This document shows, piece by piece, positions 1 through 6,779 of a DNA stretch of 8,247 nucleotides. Under the pieces are notes generated by a model that saw only the letters and a program-made list of their open reading frames with translations, did no database searches and was not told the origin of the DNA. How positions within the stretch are numbered: the stretch's first letter is position 1; the number at the start of each line of letters is the position of its first letter. The translations under genes were made by a program, and so were the position numbers. The stretch is from positions 1-8,247 of the forward strand of contig DJIP01000159.1 of assembly GCA_002433675.1 (NCBI GenBank), read 5' to 3'. The stretch comes from Halomonas halophila (GTDB taxonomy: Bacteria > Pseudomonadota > Gammaproteobacteria > Pseudomonadales > Halomonadaceae).

Positions 1-372
1 CCGACGTCCTATCTCAAGTCCAAGGGACTGGGCAAGGGCTGCGCCCTGCTCACCGACGGACGCTTCTCCGGCGGTACTTCGGGGCTGTCGATCGGCCACG
101 TCTCGCCGGAGGCCGCCGCCGGCGGCGCCATCGGTCTGGTGGAAAACGGCGACCGTATCCGCATCGATATCCCCGCTCGGACCATCAATGTACTGCTGGA
201 CGACGCCGAGCTTGCTGAGCGCCGCCAGCGCCAGCAGGAGCGCGGCAAGGATGCCTGGAAGCCGAGCATCCAGCGTCTGCGCAAGGTGACTCCCGCGCTC
301 AAGGCCTATGCCCTGCTGGCCACCTCGGCAGACATGGGCGCGGTGCGCGATCTGGAGAAGCTTGACGATTAA
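1..372 (+). CDS. ilvD: Dihydroxy-acid dehydratase, C-terminal part (5' end outside window)
   Basis: This is the last 123 codons of IlvD, the iron-sulfur enzyme that dehydrates 2,3-dihydroxy-isovalerate and 2,3-dihydroxy-3-methylvalerate to the 2-keto acids that precede valine, leucine and isoleucine. The fragment is open from base 1 in frame 1 and opens with [20 protein letters not shown]. The family signature [20 protein letters not shown] follows at fragment residues 16-35 and contains the serine of the RFSGG active-site segment. The tail [17 protein letters not shown] matches the IlvD C-terminus. The sequence fits IlvD rather than the related 6-phosphogluconate dehydratase Edd, which has a different motif (TDGRMSGASG). 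About four fifths of a usual 610-620 residue protein lies upstream of the window. The gene ends at TAA 370-372, followed by a strong hairpin. Confidence 0.96.
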   Translation, partial: PTSYLKSKGLGKGCALLTDGRFSGGTSGLSIGHVSPEAAAGGAIGLVENGDRIRIDIPARTINVLLDDAELAERRQRQQERGKDAWKPSIQRLRKVTPALKAYALLATSADMGAVRDLEKLDD

Positions 373-400
373 CGTCTGCGCTTTTTAGCACAGAGTAGCT

Positions 401-432
401 CGATGAAGGCCGGCATACGCCGGCCTTCATCG
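401..432 (+). terminator. Hairpin downstream of ilvD, probable terminator
   Basis: A perfect 13-bp stem (401-413 pairs with 420-432) extends by one C-G pair (414/419), leaving the 4-nt loop atac. It starts 28 bases after the ilvD stop codon. The stem is strong, but no run of T follows it (the next bases are ttgatgg). It may therefore act as a weak intrinsic terminator or as a 3'-end stabilising hairpin. Confidence 0.6.
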
Positions 433-618
433 TTGATGGAGACCGGTGGTCAGGTGACATCATCGGCAAAAAGTGCGACCGATCAGCTCACTGAATCAGC
501 TTGCGTGTACGCCGGAACTCGATAATTTCCGGGGATTTGGTCATTCTGACGTGACAGGGGATCGACAGATCAAAGAAGCCCTCGACAAGATGGGCGAGAT
601 GCAGGCATGGGGACCGCT

Positions 619-1710
619 ATGAAAACACAGACACTCAATGTGGGCCTGGTGGGGTACGGCATGGCTGCCAAGACCTTCCACGCCCCCTTGATCCAGGCCG
701 CGCCGGGGCTCGAGCTGACCTCGGTGGTCAGCTCCGACGCCGACAAGGTCTTGCGTGACCTTCCTGACGTGACGGTGCACGCCAAGCTCAACGAGCTGCT
801 CGAGGTGCGCCACGTTGACCTGATCGTGATTGCCACACCCAACGAGCAGCACTACGCCATGGCCAAGGCGGCCCTTGCGGCAGGCAAGCACGTGGTGGTG
901 GACAAGCCGATCACGGTGTCGGCCTCGGAGGCGCGCCAGCTTCGCGCCCAGGCAGACCGCTCGGAATTGCTGCTCAGCGTCTTTCACAATCGTCGCTGGG
1001 ACTGCGATTTCCTGACGGTGCGCAAGCTGCTGGAGCAGGGCCGGCTGGGGCGAGTGACGTCCTTCACCTCGCGCTTCGATCGCTATCGTCCGGCGGTGAA
1101 CAATCGCTGGCGAGAGCAGCACAAGCCCGGTGGTGGCATCTGGTACGACCTCGGCCCGCATCTGCTCGATCAGGCCAGGGAGCTGTTCGGCATGCCCCGG
1201 GCGATTCTGCTGGAGCTGGCCTCCTCCAGAGACGGCGCCGAGGTGGACGACGACTTTCTGGCGCTACTCGAGTATGACCGCCTTAGGGTGACCCTTCAGG
1301 CCAGTTCGCTGGTGGCCGAGCCCAGCCCTCGCTTCGTGGTGCATGGCACCGAGGGCAGCTACTCGATCTACGGGCTCGATCCTCAGGAAGGCTGGCTCAA
1401 GCAGGGGCTGACGCCGAGCGAAGACTGGGGCGTCGACGATGCACCGGGACAATTGACCCTCAATCGAGGCAGCGCCGAGGAGCCGGATCTGGTCAGCGAA
1501 GAGTGGCTGTCGGAACCGGGCAACTATCCCGCCTTCTACGCTGCCGTCGCCCAGACCCTGCTGCATGGCGACCCGCCGCCGGTGTCCGGCGAGCAGGCGG
1601 TCGACGTGATGACGCTGCTGGAAGCGGGGCTCGACAGCTACCGCCAGGGGCGTTGGGTGCGCCTGAAGGAAGGCAACAGCAACCTTCGGCGACTGCACGC
1701 CCGGCGTTGA
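619..1710 (+). CDS. YdgJ-like Gfo/Idh/MocA family NAD(P)-dependent oxidoreductase
   Basis: A 363-residue cytoplasmic dehydrogenase of the Gfo/Idh/MocA family; the N-terminus VGLVGYGMAAKTFHAPL is typical of the YdgJ/YhhX subgroup. The Rossmann dinucleotide motif GLVGYG is at residues 9-14. The family EKP motif appears as D95-K96-P97 (DKPITVSASEA), and the active-site segment WYDLGPHLLDQ carries D177 and H181. The C-terminal alpha/beta domain follows, with a substrate-facing beta sheet (FVVHGTEGSYSIYG). The substrate cannot be read from sequence; sugars, inositols and related polyols are usual for the family. The ATG at 619 is preferred because gggg at 609-612 gives a modest ribosome site at 6-nt spacing and the N-terminus then matches homologues. 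An in-frame ATG at 607 would add four residues. The gene appears monocistronic, with hairpins on both sides. A -10-like gataat lies at 521-526, but no convincing -35 accompanies it. Confidence 0.9.
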   Translation: MKTQTLNVGLVGYGMAAKTFHAPLIQAAPGLELTSVVSSDADKVLRDLPDVTVHAKLNELLEVRHVDLIVIATPNEQHYAMAKAALAAGKHVVVDKPITVSASEARQLRAQADRSELLLSVFHNRRWDCDFLTVRKLLEQGRLGRVTSFTSRFDRYRPAVNNRWREQHKPGGGIWYDLGPHLLDQARELFGMPRAILLELASSRDGAEVDDDFLALLEYDRLRVTLQASSLVAEPSPRFVVHGTEGSYSIYGLDPQEGWLKQGLTPSEDWGVDDAPGQLTLNRGSAEEPDLVSEEWLSEPGNYPAFYAAVAQTLLHGDPPPVSGEQAVDVMTLLEAGLDSYRQGRWVRLKEGNSNLRRLHARR

Positions 1711-1763
1711 GGCGAATTAGCCAAGCAAGCGTGACTCGGGAAAGTAGACCCAGGCACGTTGAC

Positions 1764-1786
1764 CAAGGGGCCGTCAGGGCCCCTTG
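1764..1786. terminator. Shared hairpin between convergent oxidoreductase gene and nudE
   Basis: A perfect 9-bp stem (1764-1772 caaggggcc with 1778-1786 ggccccttg) has a 5-nt loop gtcag. It lies between the + strand stop at 1710 and the - strand stop at 1808, so it could end transcription from both sides. Neither side has a clear T-run, so intrinsic activity may be modest. Confidence 0.6.
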
Positions 1787-1807
1787 ATCGTGTTGGCAAG
1801 GTGGGTC

Positions 1808-2392
1808 TTACCAAAGTGAGGTATCGGCCTGTTCGCCCTTGAGCTTGTCCCGGGCGATGTACAGTGCGGCGATGGCGCGGGCCTCGTGGAAGTCCTCCCG
1901 GGCGAGCAGCGCGGGTATGCTGTCCAGCGCGTGGGTTTCCACCACCAGCGGCTCCGGCTCGTCGCCCTCCAGACGCTTGGGGTAGAGGTCGCTTGCCAGC
2001 ATGACCTGCATGCGCTGGCGCATATAGTTGGGCGACAGGGATAGCTCGACCAGGGGTTCGATACGCCGGGCGCCCACGCCACACTCTTCCATCAGCTCAC
2101 GATTGGCGGCGGTGACGATGTCTTCGCCGGGGTCCACGACGCCCTTGGGCAGGGTCAGTACATAGTCCTCGAAACCGGCGGCGTACTCTCGGATGAGCAG
2201 CACATGGTCGGGGTCGGGCATGGCGACGATCATGACCGCGCCGATGCCCTTGCCGTTGCCAAGCAACCGTTCGAAGTGACGCTCGGCGCCGTTGGAAAAG
2301 CGCAGTTCGAGTTCCTCGACCCGGAACAGACGGCTCTCGGCGACGGTCTTGCGTGAGAGGATGCGGGGTTTTTCCGGGGCACTGTCGTCCAT
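1808..2392 (-). CDS. nudE: ADP compounds hydrolase NudE (Nudix)
   Basis: A 194-residue Nudix hydrolase. The complete Nudix box runs from G84 to V106, with G84, E90, R98-E99-L100, E102-E103 and G105 in the GX5EX7REUXEEXGU pattern that binds the catalytic metal. The segment SPNYMRQRMQV and the motif DLYPKRLEGDEPEPL are typical of NudE, which hydrolyses ADP-ribose, diadenosine polyphosphates and NADH. This separates it from NudF-type ADP-ribose pyrophosphatases. The start is the ATG at 2392, preceded by aggag with 6-nt spacing on the minus strand. The frame stays open upstream to an ATG at 2530 through repeat DNA, but that extension has no counterpart in the family. The gene is divergent from yrfG, as E. 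coli nudE is from the igaA-yrfG operon. Confidence 0.95.
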   Translation of the reverse strand: MDDSAPEKPRILSRKTVAESRLFRVEELELRFSNGAERHFERLLGNGKGIGAVMIVAMPDPDHVLLIREYAAGFEDYVLTLPKGVVDPGEDIVTAANRELMEECGVGARRIEPLVELSLSPNYMRQRMQVMLASDLYPKRLEGDEPEPLVVETHALDSIPALLAREDFHEARAIAALYIARDKLKGEQADTSLW

Positions 2393-2425
2393 GGGGTCTC
2401 CTGGGCGGTGGGATGGGGGGGTGGA

Positions 2426-2461
2426 TCGCGTAATGAATAACGCAACGAATAGCGTAACGAA
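2426..2461. repeat. Three imperfect 12-bp tandem repeats between nudE and yrfG
   Basis: Three head-to-tail 12-bp units lie side by side: TCGCGTAATGAA (2426-2437), TAACGCAACGAA (2438-2449) and TAGCGTAACGAA (2450-2461). Units two and three differ at two positions and unit one is a little more diverged. The array lies 34 bp upstream of the nudE start codon, so it may overlap the nudE promoter or form a small operator array. It is AT-richer than its surroundings. No known binding consensus was recognised. Confidence 0.8.
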
Positions 2462-2650
2462 CGTGGGGCAGGCGGGGTTGGCGGCTTCATGGGACATCCG
2501 CCGTCCGCACCGGGCCGGGGCCAGGCGCAAGCGCCCGGGCTGCGAGCCCGAATGCCTTTGAGGTACACTAACACGTTAACTCAGGTGCCGGCGGACGTTC
2601 GCCGGCGCAGTGGAACAAGCATTGAGCCGGTGATGGCTGGAGATGAGGTA

Positions 2651-3331
2651 ATGATCGATTGGGACACCATCGATACCGTGCTGCTGGACATGGACGGCAC
2701 CTTGCTGGACTTGCACTTCGACAGCCATTTCTGGCTGGAGCATCTGCCTCGCCGCTACGTCGAGCTGCATAAGCTGGATGAGGCCACCCAGGAAGTGGTG
2801 CGCGCGCGGATCATTCGGGAACAGGGCACCCTCAACTGGTACAGCCTGGCCTACTGGAGCCGCGAGCTCGACGTGGATATCGTCGCGCTCAAGCGTGAGG
2901 TCCAGCATCTGATCGGCCTGCGCGGCGATGCCCTGGACTTTCTGGGCTGGCTCAAGAGCGCTCACCCGCGGGTGGTGCTGGCGACCAACGCCGATCGCGA
3001 GAGTCTGGCGCTGAAGCTGCCGCTGACGGGCCTTGACGACTATCTGGACGCCATCGTGTCGTCTGCCGATATCGGCGAGCCCAAGGAAGAGCAGGCGTTC
3101 TGGCATGCGCTCAACGAGATCGAACCCTTCGACCGCCAGCGGACCCTGTTCATCGACGATAACGCGGCGGTGCTCGAAAGCGCTCGCGAGTACGGTATTC
3201 GCCATCTACTGGGGATCCGCCAGCCGGACAGCCGGCGGCCGGAGAAGGCGCTCAAGGACTTTATCGCGCTGGACCGTTTCGCCGATATCATGCCCTCGGC
3301 GTCGCAGACTCGGGAGGCTCCCCGTGGATAG
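2651..3331 (+). CDS. yrfG: GMP/IMP nucleotidase YrfG (HAD superfamily)
   Basis: A 226-residue haloacid dehalogenase-type phosphatase closely resembling E. coli YrfG, which dephosphorylates purine nucleoside monophosphates (GMP, IMP). HAD motif I is LLDMDGTLLD, with the nucleophile D13 and acid/base D15. Motif II is the T112-N113 of VVLATNAD, motif III is K145 in GEPKEEQ, and motif IV is D169-D170 in TLFIDDNAAV. The family segment GTLNWYSLAYWS in the cap region also matches. The ATG at 2651 is chosen because ggag at 2639-2642 gives 8-nt spacing and the protein then begins just before motif I. ATG 2633 would add six residues (MAGDEV), and the frame is open further upstream without homology. The 3' end overlaps hslR by 8 bp, so the two are almost certainly co-transcribed. 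A weak -10-like tacact lies at 2564-2569. Confidence 0.93.
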   Translation: MIDWDTIDTVLLDMDGTLLDLHFDSHFWLEHLPRRYVELHKLDEATQEVVRARIIREQGTLNWYSLAYWSRELDVDIVALKREVQHLIGLRGDALDFLGWLKSAHPRVVLATNADRESLALKLPLTGLDDYLDAIVSSADIGEPKEEQAFWHALNEIEPFDRQRTLFIDDNAAVLESAREYGIRHLLGIRQPDSRRPEKALKDFIALDRFADIMPSASQTREAPRG

Positions 3332-3710
3332 CGTCAGACTCGACAAGTGGCTGTGGGCGGCACGTTTCTTCAAGACCCGCGCCCTGGCCAAGAAGGCCAT
3401 CGAGGGCGGCAAGGTCGAGGTCGACGGCGCCAGGGCCAAGACCAGCAAGTCGGTGAGCCCCGGCATGTTGATACGTGCGCCTCAGGGCTGGGACGTGTGG
3501 GAGGTCGAGGTACTCGAGGTCAGCGAGCAGCGTCGTGGGGCGCCGGAGGCGCGGCGGCTGTACCAGGAGACCGAACAGAGCCGCGAACGTCGCGAGCGCG
3601 AGGCCGATCAGCGCCGCCAGGCCAATGAGGTCTTCAAGCATCCGCTCAAGCGTCCCGACAAGCGGGCGCGCCGCGATATCAAGCGCTTCCAGCGCGAGGG
3701 CGGCTCCTGA
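3324..3710 (+). CDS. hslR: Ribosome-associated heat shock protein Hsp15 (HslR)
   Basis: A 128-residue S4-domain RNA-binding protein. In E. coli, Hsp15 binds free 50S subunits that carry a stalled nascent chain after heat shock and helps recycle them. The S4 domain occupies about residues 3-65 ([20 protein letters not shown], then [10 protein letters not shown]), matching the Hsp15 N-terminus. The remaining tail is strongly charged and ends with the family-typical [13 protein letters not shown]. The start is GTG at 3324, with ggagg at 3313-3317 and 6-nt spacing. This site lies inside the end of yrfG, whose stop is at 3329-3331. The overlap points to translational coupling. The frame is open upstream to 3033, but that is a shadow of yrfG. 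Confidence 0.95.
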   Translation: MDSVRLDKWLWAARFFKTRALAKKAIEGGKVEVDGARAKTSKSVSPGMLIRAPQGWDVWEVEVLEVSEQRRGAPEARRLYQETEQSRERREREADQRRQANEVFKHPLKRPDKRARRDIKRFQREGGS

Positions 3711-3811
3711 CGGCGCGCATCGCGCTCCTTTCCTGCGCCCCTTGTCGAACACCCTTCTTCTTTTCGTCAGACGCGTGCCCGTCGGGGCGCGCCCATCAGA
3801 GATCGTTTTTC

Positions 3812-4687
3812 ATGGCTGATCAGATCCAGCGATTCATTATCGATGACACCAACGTGCGCGGCGAAGTCACACGCCTGTCCGAGGCCTACGACGAGGTACT
3901 CAAGCGTCACGAATATCCGGCCGCCGTCAATCGCCAGCTCGGTGAACTGCTGGCGGCGGTGGCTCTGTTGACCGACACCGTCAAGCTTGACGGCACCATG
4001 ACCCTCGAGGTGCGCGGCAGTGGTGACGTCTCCCTGATGATGGCGGAGTCCAATCCTGGTGGTGAGCTTCGCGCCATCGCCCGCCTCGCCGAAGATGCGG
4101 CGCTGCCAGGCGATGAGGCCGGTTTTCGTGAACTGGTGGGTGAGGGTCAGATCGTGATCACCCTCGACCCCAAGGAAGGGCGGCGCTATCAGGGCATCGT
4201 CGGCATCGAGCATGATCGTCTGGCCGGCTGCCTGGAAGCCTACTTCACCCAGTCCGAGCAGCTGCCGACACGGCTGTGGCTGGCGGCGGACGGTGTCAGT
4301 GCCGGTGGCCTGCTGCTGCAGCGACTGCCCGACGAATCACTCAACCAGGACGACGACGCCTGGGATCGCGCCTACCATCTGGCTGCCACCCTCAGCGAAC
4401 AGGAATTGCTGGAACTGGATGCGGCAACTTTGCTGATGCGACTGTTTCATGAGGAACCACTGCGTACCTTTGAGCCCAAGGCGCTACGTTTTGGTTGTAC
4501 CTGTTCTCGTGCGCGCATTGCTGGGGGGCTACTGTCGCTGGGGCATGAGGAATTGCGTCAGATCGTCGCGGAGCAAGGTACGATCGAGACCCAGTGTCAC
4601 TTCTGCAACACCCGCTACGCCTTCACCGCGGCCGATGTCGAAGCGTTGATCGAGGACCCCACCGACGAGAGCCCAACTGTGCATTGA
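3812..4687 (+). CDS. hslO: Redox-regulated molecular chaperone Hsp33 (HslO)
   Basis: A 291-residue cytoplasmic holdase that, in the family, becomes active when oxidation and unfolding release zinc from its C-terminal redox switch. All four zinc cysteines are present: C229-T-C231 (FGCTCS) and C262-H-F-C265 (QCHFCN), in the CxC...CxxC pattern. The N-terminal chaperone domain is recognised by [23 protein letters not shown] and [10 protein letters not shown]. The length is close to the roughly 290 residues usual for Hsp33. The start at 3812 is preceded by a modest agaga at 3798-3802 (9-nt spacing). A gap of 101 bp separates it from hslR, so it may be read from the yrfG-hslR operon or from its own promoter. 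No convincing sigma-32 site was found. HslR and HslO are neighbours here as in E. coli. Confidence 0.97.
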   Translation: MADQIQRFIIDDTNVRGEVTRLSEAYDEVLKRHEYPAAVNRQLGELLAAVALLTDTVKLDGTMTLEVRGSGDVSLMMAESNPGGELRAIARLAEDAALPGDEAGFRELVGEGQIVITLDPKEGRRYQGIVGIEHDRLAGCLEAYFTQSEQLPTRLWLAADGVSAGGLLLQRLPDESLNQDDDAWDRAYHLAATLSEQELLELDAATLLMRLFHEEPLRTFEPKALRFGCTCSRARIAGGLLSLGHEELRQIVAEQGTIETQCHFCNTRYAFTAADVEALIEDPTDESPTVH

Positions 4688-4784
4688 GCGGTTGCAGCGT
4701 CCAGGACCGAGCCGTCTCGCTGGCGTGAAAGGCAGGCTCGAGGTCATCGTGGTCGCGGCGCTGGTTGCAGGTTTGTAGTGGAAT

Positions 4785-4861
4785 GACAGGAAATGCACCA
4801 AAAAGGCCGAAATGTTGTAATTAAACTACAATAACGTCTTGAAAAATGGGCATTTCCTGTC
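4785..4861. repeat. Perfect 12-bp inverted repeat flanking the HexR-like site
   Basis: The left arm gacaggaaatgc (4785-4796) and the right arm gcatttcctgtc (4850-4861) are exact reverse complements separated by 53 bp. The midpoint is base 4823, the same as that of the 17-bp palindrome between them. The sequence between the arms and the central palindrome does not pair, so this is not one decayed long palindrome. The right arm overlaps the presumed pckA -35 hexamer. No target duplication flanks the arms. Confidence 0.85.
4815..4831. promoter_or_regulatory. Putative HexR operator upstream of pckA
   Basis: The 17-bp near-palindrome TTGTAATTAAACTACAA is seen directly; only one pair of symmetric positions fails to match around its centre base. 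From recalled literature, the gammaproteobacterial HexR motif is close to TGTAATTWWATTACA, and this site differs from that core at a single position (C for T). HexR is an RpiR-family regulator that senses the Entner-Doudoroff intermediate KDPG and controls glycolytic and gluconeogenic genes. The centre lies near -65 relative to the predicted transcription start, a position compatible with activation. The regulator gene itself is not in the window. Confidence 0.6.
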
Positions 4862-4881
4862 TCGGGGTTTTTTGCCATAAT
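4853..4881 (+). promoter_or_regulatory. Predicted sigma-70 promoter of pckA
   Basis: The -10 element cataat (4876-4881) matches five of six consensus bases. With 17-bp spacing, the -35 is tttcct (4853-4858), matching only three of six, as expected for a promoter that depends on an activator. The start point would fall near 4888. The weak -35 lies wholly within the right arm of the 12-bp inverted repeat. An alternative -35 ttgaaa at 4839-4844 has no partner -10 at the right distance. Confidence 0.5.
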
Positions 4882-5016
4882 CCCCGCCGATCCCGGACGC
4901 GTCGTCAGTCAGAGAAGACGGTCGAACCGCGTAGTCGACTCGCCGGATCCCTTGCGTCGTTCACCCTGTCGGGCGGCGCCAGTCCACGAGAGAGAAGCCG
5001 AAGGCCCAGGAATCCT

Positions 5017-6573
5017 ATGACCACCACCACGCAGTCTTCTACCGTTCACGTCAACCTCAGCACTGCCGAGCTCATCGAGCGTGCGGTGGCCCAGGGCGAG
5101 GGCCGACTGGCCTCCCACGGCGCCCTCGTGGTCAAGACGGGTGAACGTACCGGGCGCTCCCCCAAGGACCGGTTCATTGTCGACGAACCGTCCACCAGCG
5201 CCCAGATCGATTGGGGCAGCGTCAACCGTCCCTTCGACGCAGAGCGTTTCGATGCACTGTGGGAGCGAGTAGAAGGCTACCTGGGCGAGAAGGACAGCTA
5301 TGTCAGCGAGCTTCACGTGGGCAGCGATCCGACCCACTACCTGCCGGTTCGTGTGACCACCGAGACTGCCTGGCATAACCTCTTTGGCCGCACCATGTTC
5401 GTGCGCCCCGAGGCCTACAACCCGTCACGCAAGGACGAGTGGGAGATTCAGAACGCCCCGCACTTCGTGTGTGAGCCGAGCCGTGATGGCACCAACTCCG
5501 ATGGCTGCGTGATCATCAACTTCGCCAAGCGTCGGGTGCTGATCGCCGGCATGCGTTACGCCGGCGAGATGAAGAAGGCCATGTTCTCGGTGCAGAACTT
5601 CCTGCTGCCCGAGGCCGACGTACTGCCCATGCACTGCAGCGCCAACGTCGGCGAAGACGGCGAGACCACCCTGTTCTTCGGCCTGTCCGGCACCGGCAAG
5701 ACCACCCTGTCAGCGGACCCGGGTCGCTACCTGATCGGCGATGATGAGCACGGCTGGGGCGTCGGTACCGTGTTCAACTTCGAGGGTGGCTGCTACGCCA
5801 AGTGCATCGATCTGTCGGAAAAGAACGAGCCGGTCATCTGGAACGCCATCAAGTTCGGTACCGTCCTCGAGAACGTGGTGCTCAACGATCGTCGTGAGCC
5901 GAACTACGCCGACGACAGCCTGACCCAGAATTCCCGTGCAGCCTATCCGCTCGAGCACGTCGACAAGCGTGTGGCCGAGAACCGCGCCGGCGAGCCCAAT
6001 GCCATCGTCTTTCTGACCTGTGACATGAGTGGCGTGCTGCCGCCGGTGTCGGTGCTGTCCAAGGAAGCGGCTGCCTATCACTTCCTGTCCGGCTACACCG
6101 CCAAGGTGGGCTCCACCGAGATGGGCTCCTCCAGCGGTCTGGAAGCGACCTTCTCGACCTGCTTCGGTGCGCCGTTCTTCCCGCGTCCGGCCCGCGAGTA
6201 CGCGGATCTGCTGATCAAGCGCGTGGCCGAGAAGGACGCCCAGGTCTACCTGGTCAACACCGGCTGGACCGGCGGTGCCTACGGCGAGGGCGGCTCACGT
6301 TTCTCCATTCCGACTACCCGCGCCATCATTCACGCGATCCAGACCGGCGTGCTGCGTGACGTGGAAACCCGCCACATCGACGGCCTGAACCTGTCGGTGC
6401 CGGTGTCGGTGCCGGGCGTCGACTCCAGCCTGCTGGACCCGCGCCAGACCTGGGAAGACCAGGCGGCCTACGATCGCAAGCGCAGCGAACTGGCGGGCAA
6501 GTTCGTGGAGAACTTCAAGAAGTTCGACGGCGTCAGTGAAGCCATCGTCAAGGCGGGCCCGAGTCTGGTCTAG
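5017..6573 (+). CDS. pckA: Phosphoenolpyruvate carboxykinase (ATP)
   Basis: A 518-residue cytoplasmic enzyme that converts oxaloacetate and ATP to phosphoenolpyruvate, CO2 and ADP, the first committed step of gluconeogenesis from TCA-cycle carbon. The substrate-binding motif TGRSPKDRF is at residues 45-53 (R47). The metal ligands K187 ([10 protein letters not shown]), H206 (PMHCSANVG) and D243 are present. The ATP P-loop GLSGTGKTT is at 222-230 with K228, followed by IGDDEHGW at 240-247. These residues mark the ATP-dependent, not the GTP-dependent, family. The length is slightly below the 540 of E. coli because of a shorter N-terminus. The ATG at 5017 is supported by agga at 5008-5011 with 5-nt spacing; the open frame back to 4846 is upstream of the predicted transcript. 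A strong terminator follows, so the gene is probably its own unit, likely under carbon-source control through the site at 4815-4831. Confidence 0.97.
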   Translation: MTTTTQSSTVHVNLSTAELIERAVAQGEGRLASHGALVVKTGERTGRSPKDRFIVDEPSTSAQIDWGSVNRPFDAERFDALWERVEGYLGEKDSYVSELHVGSDPTHYLPVRVTTETAWHNLFGRTMFVRPEAYNPSRKDEWEIQNAPHFVCEPSRDGTNSDGCVIINFAKRRVLIAGMRYAGEMKKAMFSVQNFLLPEADVLPMHCSANVGEDGETTLFFGLSGTGKTTLSADPGRYLIGDDEHGWGVGTVFNFEGGCYAKCIDLSEKNEPVIWNAIKFGTVLENVVLNDRREPNYADDSLTQNSRAAYPLEHVDKRVAENRAGEPNAIVFLTCDMSGVLPPVSVLSKEAAAYHFLSGYTAKVGSTEMGSSSGLEATFSTCFGAPFFPRPAREYADLLIKRVAEKDAQVYLVNTGWTGGAYGEGGSRFSIPTTRAIIHAIQTGVLRDVETRHIDGLNLSVPVSVPGVDSSLLDPRQTWEDQAAYDRKRSELAGKFVENFKKFDGVSEAIVKAGPSLV

Positions 6574-6621
6574 GAACGAGATTGAAGGTGCGATGAACCT
6601 TGCCGCGAGGCAGGGGTCGAG

Positions 6622-6656
6622 AAGAGGAGAAGGCGATAGCCTTCTCCTCTTTTTTT
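6622..6656 (+). terminator. Rho-independent terminator of pckA
   Basis: A perfect 13-bp stem (6622-6634 with 6639-6651) with the tetraloop gata is followed by an unbroken run of T through 6656. It begins 48 bases after the pckA stop and is the clearest intrinsic terminator in the window. It should separate pckA from msrB transcription. Confidence 0.95.
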
Positions 6657-6779
6657 GCGCTTGTTCCAGCGCCTTGCCATCGATAGTTGGCGAAGGTCCG
6701 GATGGGCGGCGACGATTGAGTGTAAGGAAGGGGAGGGGCAGACCGACCCAGCACAATCCTTGACGCAGGAGATCCTACA

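Larger units (their letters stand above)
4688..5016. other. Intergenic region hslO-pckA: regulatory, no gene seen
   Basis: This 329-bp gap holds no convincing gene. The left third (4688-4784) is GC-rich and contains an imperfect, bulged pairing of about 4702-4710 with 4735-4745, without a T-run, so no clear hslO terminator is visible. The middle (about 4785-4881) drops sharply in GC and holds the inverted repeat, the HexR-like palindrome and the predicted pckA promoter. The right part (about 4888-5016) would be an untranslated leader of roughly 130 nt. The pckA frame stays open back to an ATG at 4846, but this lies upstream of the predicted transcript start. Confidence 0.7.

Noticed and set aside
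541..1161. Long minus-strand open frame opposite the oxidoreductase gene
   Set aside because: It is antisense to a gene with clear family motifs, has no recognisable motif or ribosome site, and is what high-GC coding DNA commonly produces on the opposite strand. The same applies to minus-strand frames at 1264-1698, 2576-3205, 5710-6081 and 6570-7328.
2393..2530. N-terminal extension of NudE with a hydrophobic stretch
   Set aside because: It is encoded largely by the tandem repeats and GC-rich spacer, has no NudE homology, and the ATG at 2392 has an excellent ribosome site.
2536..2550. Small hairpin cgggct-gcg-agcccg as a terminator
   Set aside because: It has a stem of only 6 bp and no T-run, and it lies upstream of both divergent genes, where no transcript needs ending.
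3741..3811. Sigma-32 heat-shock promoter before hslO
   Set aside because: A cttgtcg at 3741-3747 resembles part of a -35, but no CCCCAT-like -10 lies at the required distance.
4815..4831. TyrR or LexA binding site
   Set aside because: TyrR boxes have TGTAAA and TTTACA separated by six bases and LexA sites have CTGT and ACAG separated by eight. Neither spacing nor sequence fits, while the HexR pattern does.
4785..4861. Miniature transposable element with 12-bp terminal inverted repeats
   Set aside because: No flanking target-site duplication is visible (gaat on the left, tcgg on the right), the element would be only 77 bp, and the promoter and operator positions give a simpler regulatory reading.
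4846..5016. N-terminal extension of PckA by 57 codons
   Set aside because: The extension has no similarity to PckA, includes the predicted promoter -10, and lacks the good ribosome site seen before ATG 5017.
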